From positions 1-64,000 of the forward strand of contig CAKUIK010000001.1 of the NCBI GenBank assembly GCA_934661005.1: a DNA stretch of 64,000 nucleotides, read 5' to 3'. Source of the DNA: an uncultured Slackia sp. Lineage in GTDB: Bacteria > Actinomycetota > Coriobacteriia > Coriobacteriales > Eggerthellaceae. The notes under the pieces are model-generated. The model was not told where the DNA came from, did not search any database, and saw only the letters and a list, made by a program, of their open reading frames with translations. This document shows positions 49,510-64,000 of this stretch, in pieces. Numbering within the stretch: position 1 is the stretch's first letter; each line of letters opens with the position of its first letter. Position numbers and translations under genes: made by a program.

Positions 49510-51291
49510 TTACGAAAGGCGCAGCGACGTGTTGAGCCAGTCGCTGTCGGGCCGGCAAATGAGCCTCGCATTGTTGTAGGCCATCTTCATGGTGAGAATC
49601 GTTTGCCCAATGTAGGCCCCCGATTCCATAAGCTCAACGACGAGCGCGACGTCGGGCTGTTCATTTTCGGTAAGGTCGAGCGGAAGAAGCAGGCTCATTG
49701 TGTTCTTCGTGGGATAGAACGCCGGAACCGCCGTTTTGAAATTCCACTCAACGCGCTTTTGGGCAAGCTCGATGGCGTCGTCGAGCCTATTGATAAGCCT
49801 GCGCTTGACTTTCACGTTGTCCTCGACGGCTTCGCGAAGCTCATCGTATGCGGCGCGCCTCGACGTGTCGTCTTCGGCGTGCATCGTTTTGTCGAGCGCC
49901 TCGATCGCATCGTCTGCGCCACGGAGCTCTTCGGCAAGAAACGCCTTCGGCAACCGATCGATGTTGTCGAGAAGAATGTGGTCGACATCGCGTTGGAGCG
50001 TTCGGTTTCTGTCGAAAAGCAAGTCGTCCTTCTTCTCAAAATACGACGCTCTTTGCGGCAGAGGCTCAAACGAAGCCACAAGCTTCTTCCCCCACATTCT
50101 CGAACCCGCTTTGCAGAACGCCTCGAAGCGCCACGGCTGCTCCATATTCGACGGGGAGAAGCACGCGTAAATCGCCTCGTACGTCGCATCGACGAGCCCC
50201 GTATTGAATGCGGCGATTCCCCTTTCGCGGTTTTCAAGCACTTTGCCCTCAGATTGCAACCTATAGAAGGTGTACGTGAGATAGCTCTTGAGAATCGAGT
50301 TCGACTTCGGCTCGTCGTCGGCTTCGAAGCCCCATTTTTCAGCGAGCGCCATTTCGGCGAGGTCTTCAATCACATCATCGAAATTGCCCAAGTAGGCCCA
50401 ATCGAAAAGCGCACGCCCGGCACGCACCTTTTGCCGCGCGAAGTTGTCCACGAAGCAGACATGCCACGGCAGCGCGCCCGGTCTTTCCGCCCCGCGATCG
50501 CGCTTGATAGAAACTTCGACGAGCGTCTCGCCATCGTCGCGCACGATGCTCACGGGGAAAATGACCTTGCCCTCGTAATAACGAAGCACGCGATGGGACA
50601 GCGCATAGTCCCAATCTCGGTTCAGCAATTCCAGCACGTCGATATTGCGCTGCTCGTATTCGGCGATTTGCTCGTTGCGACGCTGCGACACCCACACGAA
50701 CGAAGAAAACTCGGCATCCATCGAGTCGAGCTCATTCAAAACGGCGAGGGGAACAGGGTTCACAAGGTAGTCTTCAGATTCTTGCATGCCCGCAAAGCCA
50801 TCTTCCATAAGCGCAGGAAGCGGCTCTTTGGGAAGGCGGGGCTTTTCGGCCTCGGCCTGTGCCTCGGCAATGCAATCACGGCGCAGCTTCATATGCTCGA
50901 CGATGGGAACGTACGACAGAAACCACGCGGATCCGCCCTCCTGCGCATTCTCGGATATAGAAACCTCGACGGCCTCACCGTTCGCCATCTCGATATGCGT
51001 CGGGAAGCTGATGGTTCGCTCGTTATGCATGCGCAAAGCGCCCTGGGAAAACGCTTCGCGCCAGTCGGCGCCAATAAGACTCATGAAGTCGAGGCCGGGT
51101 CCATACAAACTCGAAAGCTTTGACCTCGACGCATACGGGATGAAAGCAAGGCTTTGCAAGTCGTCCGACAGCTCGTCGAGAAGCTCTGCGGGTACGGGAG
51201 TTTCGACATATTTCTGCGAGCGTGCCGCGCTTGCAATAAGCTCGCGATCGGCATCGCTCAATAGGCCATCATTCGTCTGCTGCTCGTCCAT
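49510..51291 (-). CDS. DUF3825-like protein with duplicated N-terminal domain
   Basis: About 593 residues. Residues about 25-140 and 170-275 look like two copies of one domain (PVPAELLDEL... with PVPLAVLNEL...; ADWREAFSQGALRMHNERTISFPTHI with RDWDYALSHRVLRYYEGKVIFPVSIV). The C-terminal part (RALFDWAYLGNFDDVIEDLAEM, LKSYLTYTFYRLQ, AAFNTGLVDATYEAIYACF) resembles DUF3825, found in bacterial proteins of unknown, possibly nucleotide- or RNA-related, function. Cytosolic, no signal. The start at 51291 follows AAGGAG. It stands alone; function unknown. Confidence 0.7.
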   Translation of the reverse strand: MDEQQTNDGLLSDADRELIASAARSQKYVETPVPAELLDELSDDLQSLAFIPYASRSKLSSLYGPGLDFMSLIGADWREAFSQGALRMHNERTISFPTHIEMANGEAVEVSISENAQEGGSAWFLSYVPIVEHMKLRRDCIAEAQAEAEKPRLPKEPLPALMEDGFAGMQESEDYLVNPVPLAVLNELDSMDAEFSSFVWVSQRRNEQIAEYEQRNIDVLELLNRDWDYALSHRVLRYYEGKVIFPVSIVRDDGETLVEVSIKRDRGAERPGALPWHVCFVDNFARQKVRAGRALFDWAYLGNFDDVIEDLAEMALAEKWGFEADDEPKSNSILKSYLTYTFYRLQSEGKVLENRERGIAAFNTGLVDATYEAIYACFSPSNMEQPWRFEAFCKAGSRMWGKKLVASFEPLPQRASYFEKKDDLLFDRNRTLQRDVDHILLDNIDRLPKAFLAEELRGADDAIEALDKTMHAEDDTSRRAAYDELREAVEDNVKVKRRLINRLDDAIELAQKRVEWNFKTAVPAFYPTKNTMSLLLPLDLTENEQPDVALVVELMESGAYIGQTILTMKMAYNNARLICRPDSDWLNTSLRLS

Positions 51292-51360
51292 AGAAGTCTC
51301 CTTGACCCTTGATCGATACCATCGCAACCCATTGGGCTTCGCGCTTGCCCTCGCTCGAGG

Positions 51361-52611
51361 CTATTCTGCCAGAAAATCGATAGCGTATTGCGCGGCGAGG
51401 GCCGCACCGTTCTTCAAAACGCTCTCGTCTACCGTATAGTACCCGCTGTGCTGAGGGTAAACTGCATCAACATCGGGGTTGCGGCAGCCAAGGAAAACGA
51501 ACACGCCAGGAACAATATCGAGGTATTCGCTGAAGTCTTCGCCTGCAAGGGTGCCCTCGTAATTGCTCACCGCCTCTTCGCCAAACAGCTTCACGACAGA
51601 TTTGCGGCAGCGCTCGGCGCACTCGGGATCGTTCGACAAGCCGGCATTGCCCTCTTGGTACGTGAGTTTCGCCTTCGCATTGAATGCCTTGGCCGAGCGC
51701 TGGATAAGATGCTCCAGGCGCTCGGGCATAGCTTTGCGCGTTTTATCGCTCCATGTACGAATCGTGCCCGTAAGATAGGCCGAACCAGCCATGATGTTGC
51801 GGGCCTCGCCGCCGTGAATTTCGCCCACGGTAACGACGAGGGGTTCGAATGGGGAAATGTCGCGACTCACGAGAACCTGCAGGGCCACCACGATTTCGGC
51901 CGCAACCACCACGGCGTCGACGCCCTTGTGAGGCATGGAGCCGTGGGCGCTCACGCCCTTGATATCGACACGGAACCAGTCGGTGTTGGCCATACGCTGG
52001 CCAGGTGCGCATGAAATGGTTCCCGCATCGACTTCGCTCCAGATATGCGTGCCGAAAATCGTGTCGACGTTATCGAGCGCCCCCGCTTTGATCATCATGC
52101 GAGAGCCAACGGAGCATTCCTCCGCGGGCTGGAACAGCAAACGCACTTCCCCATGGATTTCATCGGTCATGCCCAACAGAATGCGCGCCGCGCCGAGCAG
52201 CATGGACATATGGCAGTCGTGGCCGCACGCATGCATGACGCCCTCGTTTTTCGACGCATACGGAGCGCCCGTCAGTTCGGTTACGGGCAGCGCGTCAATA
52301 TCGCTTCGCAGCGCGATGCGACGACGCGGGTTCCCCTCTGCATCATAGGCGTCGGGCGCCGTGCCCTTAATGGTCGCAATAATGCCGTTTCCGGGAACGC
52401 GGGTGTATTCAATGCCCATGGAAGCAAGGCGCCAGCAAAGGGCATTCGCCGTCTCTGTCTCTTTCAGCGACAGCTCGGGATGCTTATGGAAATAGCGGCG
52501 TTCTGCAATGAGCTCCTTCTCCATGCCCGCCGCGCGTTGCTTGATTTCCTCGCTGACTTCCAAAGCCGCAAGATTTCGCTGCTTCTTTTTGGCCTTTCCA
52601 GCGCTCGCCAT
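51361..52611 (-). CDS. M20-family amidohydrolase
   Basis: 416 residues of the M20D (amidohydrolase, hippurate/IAA-amino-acid hydrolase) family. Metal ligands are HACGHDCH, LLFQPAEECS, the H of GTHIWSE and the C-terminal PQHSGYYTVDE. The dimerisation (lid) domain with VDIKGVSAHGSMPHKGVDA is inserted mid-protein. It hydrolyses N-acyl amino acids or small peptides; the substrate is not determined. Cytosolic. The start follows AGAAGG. Gene order gives no further clue. Confidence 0.9.
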   Translation of the reverse strand: MASAGKAKKKQRNLAALEVSEEIKQRAAGMEKELIAERRYFHKHPELSLKETETANALCWRLASMGIEYTRVPGNGIIATIKGTAPDAYDAEGNPRRRIALRSDIDALPVTELTGAPYASKNEGVMHACGHDCHMSMLLGAARILLGMTDEIHGEVRLLFQPAEECSVGSRMMIKAGALDNVDTIFGTHIWSEVDAGTISCAPGQRMANTDWFRVDIKGVSAHGSMPHKGVDAVVVAAEIVVALQVLVSRDISPFEPLVVTVGEIHGGEARNIMAGSAYLTGTIRTWSDKTRKAMPERLEHLIQRSAKAFNAKAKLTYQEGNAGLSNDPECAERCRKSVVKLFGEEAVSNYEGTLAGEDFSEYLDIVPGVFVFLGCRNPDVDAVYPQHSGYYTVDESVLKNGAALAAQYAIDFLAE

Positions 52612-52805
52612 GTCGCGTACCTTCTCTCGCCCTTACCGGCTTCTTACGTATTCGTTGCCCAACCCTAACACAAGCGCGCAGCAGCAAGGGGCACATGGAC
52701 GCCGACCTGCTCCATCATTCGTATCTTTGCCACAGTTTTCGTCCGATTCGCGATACGAGACGCCACCAAGCCAACTCGGCGACAGGCGCCATGTGCCTCA
52801 AACGC

Positions 52806-52839
52806 AAAAAATGCCGCCCCGGTTTCCCGGAGCGGCATT
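52806..52839 (-). terminator. Rho-independent terminator after rpoC
   Basis: AATGCCGC and GCGGCATT flank an inner CCGG/CCGG pairing, then TTTTTTGCG on the minus strand. Confidence 0.9.
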
Positions 52840-52864
52840 CAATGTCGTTTATGCGACTTGCACG

Positions 52865-60832
<7,968 letters not shown>

Positions 60833-60923
60833 AGGTCTTCCTTCCTTTGGGGTAAAAAGACGATATTCTTACCGCTTCTGCAGCCCTTTGGGCATACTTC
60901 CACGGCTAATTACGCAAACGAAA

Positions 60924-60952
60924 AATTTAAACACATTGAGAAATTAAGTCAA
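60924..60952 (-). promoter_or_regulatory. Sigma-70-type promoter of rpoBC
   Basis: On the minus strand TTGACT (60952-60947), 17-bp spacer, TAAATT (60929-60924). The start would fall near 60916, leaving a leader of about 85 nt before the GTG. Confidence 0.8.
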
Positions 60953-61076
60953 GACTTTTTTTCACGAACTGTGTTGAGTTTCTGGTTTTAGAGTTTTTCA
61001 ACAAGGGCCGGAACAGGCAAAACGGAATGCGACAAACTTTTTGCGTCTTGGTTTCTTTTTGATAGTACTGCCTTGA

Positions 61077-61107
61077 ACCTGTTAAACACTACGAGCATTT
61101 AACAGGT
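61077..61107. repeat. Palindrome upstream of the rpoB promoter
   Basis: ACCTGTTAAA and TTTAACAGGT are perfect 10-bp arms around 11 nt. No T-tract follows on either strand, so an operator is more likely than a terminator. It lies about 125 bp upstream of the rpoB -35. Confidence 0.5.
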
Positions 61108-61151
61108 GGCGAACTCGAAAAGACAGCACCCACGGGAACAAAAATGGGCAT

Positions 61152-61180
61152 GAAAAAGCCGCCCTTTCGAGCGGCTTTTG
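61152..61180 (-). terminator. Rho-independent terminator after the EamA gene
   Basis: AAAAGCCGC pairs with GCGGCTTTT around CCTTTCGA-type loop, with TTTTTC on the minus strand. Confidence 0.85.
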
Positions 61181-61255
61181 AGAAACATTCGCGACCTTGG
61201 GAGGCGTGCTTTGGGGAAGTTCGCAACCTCCAGAGAGAGAAGACCGTGCGAATGT

Positions 61256-62338
61256 TTACAGCGAATGATTCATGCTTGTGCGAGTTTGTGCCACCTCGAA
61301 AGCAGGATCGAAGGCGGGAAGCTCTTCGGCCTGCTCTTCTTCTGCCCGGGAATCGAGCAGCGTAGCGGCAACGGTGCAGCCAACGATGAGCGCGGCGCCC
61401 AGAATGCCCATGGCCGAGAGCACTTCGCCAAGCACGAAGAAGGAAATGACAGCCGTGACAACGGGTTCGGAGCACAGGATGACCGAAACGGTTGCCGCGG
61501 GAATGTGCTCGAGAGCCTTATTCTGCAGCCAAAACGCCACGCACGTGCCAGCGATGGCGAGGAAGGCCACGGCAGCCCACGTACCCATCGAAACAGTGCC
61601 GAAAACCGGCGCGGGCTCAGTCGCAACGGCGCCGCCGAGCGAGAACAGGAACGCGCCGCCAGTTTGCACGGCCGACATAGCCGCAGGGCCGATTTCGGAA
61701 AGGCCACGCTCGGAAAGCACGATGCCCAGCGCGAACAGGGCCGAAGAGCCCAGGCCTACAAACTCGCCCACGCCGAACGACAGCGCGCCACCATTGCAGC
61801 ACAGAAGGTAGAGGCCAGCAAGAACCGCAATTTGCAGAACCAACGTGCTCAGGCGGTACGTGCGGCGCATAAGCGCGAGCGCGATCACCGGCGTGAACAG
61901 CATCGGAAGCGAAATGAAGAAGCCTGCGTTGGTGGCGCTCGTCATATCGACGGCAAGCGAGCTCGCGACGAACGCGACCGCATACACAATGCCAACAGGA
62001 AGCCACGCGCTTACGCGAGAACCGCGCAGGCCAGAGACGATCTGCTTGCCAAACAGCAGCATGAACAACGCAAAGGCCAGCCCAAAACGCAGAGTCTGGC
62101 ACCACAGCGGAGAAATCTCGCCATAAGCAACCTTCATGACGACGTTGTCCGCGCCGTAGAAAATCGCCTGCAGCACAACAAATGCCGCGAATACCATGTT
62201 CTTACCCTGTGTCACTTTGAGCCGTCCTCTTTCTTCAATAAGCGCAAGAAGCTTCAAGGCCTTATCGAAAAGCCTTGAAACCGCTTGCTTGTTTTGGGTG
62301 TTTACGGGAACTTTTGACATCGTTTCAGCGGTCGCCAT
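61256..62338 (-). CDS. EamA/DMT-family transporter
   Basis: About 360 residues with a charged 45-residue N-terminus and about ten hydrophobic segments in two EamA repeats (NVVMKVAYGEISPLWCQTLRF in the first, IAGTCVAFWLQNKALEHIPA with PVVTAVISFFVLGE in the second). Such proteins export or exchange amino acids, metabolites or nucleotide sugars. An acidic tail follows. It is divergent from the LysR gene, which is its likely regulator. The start is 62338 or the in-frame ATG at 62320. Confidence 0.85.
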   Translation of the reverse strand: MATAETMSKVPVNTQNKQAVSRLFDKALKLLALIEERGRLKVTQGKNMVFAAFVVLQAIFYGADNVVMKVAYGEISPLWCQTLRFGLAFALFMLLFGKQIVSGLRGSRVSAWLPVGIVYAVAFVASSLAVDMTSATNAGFFISLPMLFTPVIALALMRRTYRLSTLVLQIAVLAGLYLLCCNGGALSFGVGEFVGLGSSALFALGIVLSERGLSEIGPAAMSAVQTGGAFLFSLGGAVATEPAPVFGTVSMGTWAAVAFLAIAGTCVAFWLQNKALEHIPAATVSVILCSEPVVTAVISFFVLGEVLSAMGILGAALIVGCTVAATLLDSRAEEEQAEELPAFDPAFEVAQTRTSMNHSL

Positions 62339-62486
62339 TGCCTACTTCGATCTCCCGATGATGCGTATACTACGAGGTTATTGAAATAAAGTAAAACTAG
62401 AGTATTTTGTAATAGGTAAAGAGTTTCTTATACCCCGTTGATTTCACTCGTAAAGTAGGGAATCGCAGGAGAAACGGCAGGTTTTC

Positions 62487-63401
62487 ATGACTTCGAAGTA
62501 TGAAGCCTTTGTGTTGGCGGCCGAGACAGGCAGCTTCAAAAGCACCGCGGAACAGCTTGGCTACACCCAGGCGGGCATCAGCTACATGATGAGCTCGCTC
62601 GAGTCGGAAATGGGCACGGCGCTCTTCGCGCGCGACCATTCGGGCGTTCGCCTCACCGAAGACGGCCGCAACCTTTTGCCTTGGATTCAAGACGTGTGCA
62701 CAAGCGAGAGAGCACTCCAAGCGCGCCTCGGTGAGGTGAGGCATTTGGAAAGCGGCACGGTGCGCGTCGCGGCATTCGCATCGACCGCCATTCGTTGGCT
62801 GCCGGGCATCGTAGACGAGTTCACGCACGCCCATCCGAAAGTGGAGCTCGAATTCGCTTGCTTCGAAGACCAGAGGTCCATTGAGGACGGCGTACTACAT
62901 GGCGACTTCGACTGCGGATTCGTGGTTTTGCCGCCTCAAGAGAAGTTTTTCACGATACCCCTCGTGCAAGACCCGATTTACGTTGCCCTCTCGCCGCACC
63001 ACCCGCTCGCGCAGGAGGAATATTTCTCGCGCGAGTCGCTGGCAAGCGAGCCGTATATCAAAATCCGCAACCCCGGCTACACCGAATTCGACGCGGTGTT
63101 CGACCGCCACGAAGTCGTGCCGAAAACGAGGTTCGTCATGGACAACGACTTTGCCGTTATGGGCATGGTGAACAAAGGCTTGGGCTACAGCCTGTTCCCA
63201 AAGCTCATTCTGCGCAAGGCGCCCTTCCAGCTCGCCCGCATCGAACTGGAAATTCCCACGCACCGCGAGCTTGGAATCGTCATGCGTTCGTGGGACCGCG
63301 CCTCCATGGCGGCGAAGGCGTTCGTCGAAACCGTTCGCACATGGGTCGCCGCCTGGGATGAGCGCGTGGAATTCGACGAGCGTTGGGATAACCTGGGGTA
63401 A
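62487..63401 (+). CDS. LysR-family transcriptional regulator
   Basis: 304 residues. The N-terminal winged HTH (KYEAFVLAAETGSFKSTAEQL, then TQAGISYMMSSLESEMG and RLTEDG) is LysR type. A substrate-binding-like effector domain spans about 90-295. It is divergent from the EamA transporter across 148 bp; LysR proteins usually regulate such a divergent partner in response to its substrate. No clear T-N11-A site could be singled out. Start 62487 after GGCAGG. Confidence 0.9.
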   Translation: MTSKYEAFVLAAETGSFKSTAEQLGYTQAGISYMMSSLESEMGTALFARDHSGVRLTEDGRNLLPWIQDVCTSERALQARLGEVRHLESGTVRVAAFASTAIRWLPGIVDEFTHAHPKVELEFACFEDQRSIEDGVLHGDFDCGFVVLPPQEKFFTIPLVQDPIYVALSPHHPLAQEEYFSRESLASEPYIKIRNPGYTEFDAVFDRHEVVPKTRFVMDNDFAVMGMVNKGLGYSLFPKLILRKAPFQLARIELEIPTHRELGIVMRSWDRASMAAKAFVETVRTWVAAWDERVEFDERWDNLG

Positions 63402-63443
63402 GGCCAGGTTGGTTTGCACCGAAAAAACTTCCCTATACGCAAT

Positions 63444-63475
63444 GCGGCCGAGGCACAATGCCCCGGCCGCGTTTT
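63444..63475 (+). terminator. Rho-independent terminator after the LysR gene
   Basis: GCGGCCG-A-GGC pairs with GCC-C-CGGCCGC around ACAAT, then GTTTTC. Confidence 0.8.
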
Positions 63476-63558
63476 CATAGGTTTCGCCTCACCAAAGACG
63501 CCTAAGCATTATTCGGCGATGCCGCATTCTTCAACGCCCCGCATTGACGGAAACGCAT

Positions 63559-64000
63559 CTATCCCTTGTAGTCCTTGCCGACAATGACCAAATAGGACCC
63601 TTCGTAGGTATAGCTGCCGTCATTCACGGTAGGCGTGCCGCAACCGAGCAAATTGGCAATGCTCTTAGCGACGCTTTCATCGGTTCCCTTGTCATAAATC
63701 ACAAGCGTCTTGCTGTAATTGTACGAATCGGCATCGAGCGTGTTCGTCACATCGTAGCCTTTGTTCGTAAGCGCGCTCGCCGCCGTGGCAGCAACGCCCG
63801 ATACACCGCTTCCGTTTTGCACTTCGACCTGCTCACCGTGGCCATAATCGGAAAGACTCGACTCCTCGCCGCTCAAAACGGCTTGGGCAACCGCTTCTCC
63901 GCCGATGCTGCCGTCGGTCACACCGCCGTTATTCATTGAAGCCGACTCGTCGGGCGTAGGCGAAAGACCCTGGTCGATACGCTTCATCATGGCCGCCCAC
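63559..64000 (-). CDS. C-terminal part of an LCP-family protein (LytR_C domain), 5' end outside window
   Basis: The reading frame stays open to the window edge (codons before the first Met read Trp-Ala-Ala), so this is the C-terminal 147 residues of a longer gene. Residues after VEVQNGSGVSGVAATAASAL form a LytR_C domain (KGYDV...KTLVIYDKGTDESVAKSIANLL... YLVIVGKD), which in actinobacterial LytR-CpsA-Psr proteins follows the catalytic LCP domain that attaches polymers to peptidoglycan. The MMKRIDQG segment fits the end of an LCP domain. The catalytic domain is not visible, so a stand-alone LytR_C protein remains possible. Confidence 0.7.
   Translation of the reverse strand, partial: WAAMMKRIDQGLSPTPDESASMNNGGVTDGSIGGEAVAQAVLSGEESSLSDYGHGEQVEVQNGSGVSGVAATAASALTNKGYDVTNTLDADSYNYSKTLVIYDKGTDESVAKSIANLLGCGTPTVNDGSYTYEGSYLVIVGKDYKG

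Larger units (their letters stand above)
60833..61255. other. Intergenic region upstream of rpoB
   Basis: 423 bp. It contains the rpoB promoter (60924-60952), a 10-bp-arm palindrome (61077-61107) and the EamA-gene terminator (61152-61180). No gene-like frame seen. Confidence 0.6.

Noticed and set aside
61077..61107. Terminator upstream of rpoB
   Set aside because: No U-tract on either strand; kept as a palindrome of unknown role.

Overview
The window reads as chromosomal core DNA of a high-GC, anaerobic actinobacterium of the class Coriobacteriia, most like the Eggerthellaceae. This is inference from gene content: a Tat-exported FAD flavoprotein divergent from a 12-membrane-segment LuxR regulator, an RpoB of the actinobacterial type, MurT/GatD lipid II amidation, a DhnA-type class I aldolase, hydrogenase maturation genes, and GSI and GSIII glutamine synthetases side by side with a GlnR-like regulator. 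No insertion sequence, prophage, CRISPR array or rRNA operon was seen. One tRNA (Leu, anticodon TAA) is present.

Layout. 1-6.2 kb holds cell-envelope genes (NlpC/P60 hydrolase, peptidoglycan-binding protein, polyprenyl diphosphate synthase), a tRNA-Leu with a duplicated 3' end, Ppx/GppA, and an FtsL/DivIC-type protein. 6.2-10.6 kb has an amino-acid antiporter, enolase, an orphan EcfT and a small amphipathic protein. 10.6-14.1 kb is the infA-rpmJ-rpsM-rpsK-rpsD-rpoA-rplQ operon. 15.2-20.4 kb is an esterase plus two MFS transporters divergent from a MerR regulator, with a matched operator in front of each side. 20.5-25.9 kb has tsaE, aldolase, nadE, hypB, map and hypA, plus two striking structured non-coding segments. 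26-27.7 kb is tatBC. 27.9-29.5 kb is amtB-glnK. 29.9-30.5 kb is a HicAB toxin-antitoxin pair. 30.6-34 kb is the LuxR/flavoprotein pair. 34.1-36.2 kb is the GlnR-like regulator and glnA. 36.3-40.9 kb has an EAL-domain signalling protein and gatD-murT. 41.3-46.3 kb is a five-gene operon that I read as a microcompartment-free ethanolamine pathway. 46.4-49.3 kb has an ANTAR regulator and glnN. 49.5-52.6 kb has a DUF3825-like protein and an M20 amidohydrolase. 52.8-60.8 kb is rpoB-rpoC. 61-64 kb has an EamA transporter, a LysR regulator and the end of an LCP-type protein.

The main theme is nitrogen. An ammonium transporter with GlnK, two families of glutamine synthetase, a GlnR-like regulator beside glnA, an ANTAR regulator beside glnN, and an ethanolamine operon ending in a second PII protein all lie within 20 kb. 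GlnR-box-like sites (core GTAACAT...AAC) lie upstream of amtB, of glnA and of the ethanolamine permease. The proposed pathway is uptake of ethanolamine (APC permease), phosphorylation (APH-fold kinase), and cleavage by a PLP phospho-lyase to acetaldehyde, ammonia and phosphate. The ammonia would feed the glutamine synthetases. The best candidates for undescribed biology are this operon with its PII partner, the multi-hairpin segment at 21064-21222, the 33-bp inverted repeat at 25375-25503, and the 41-bp repeat at tRNA-Leu.
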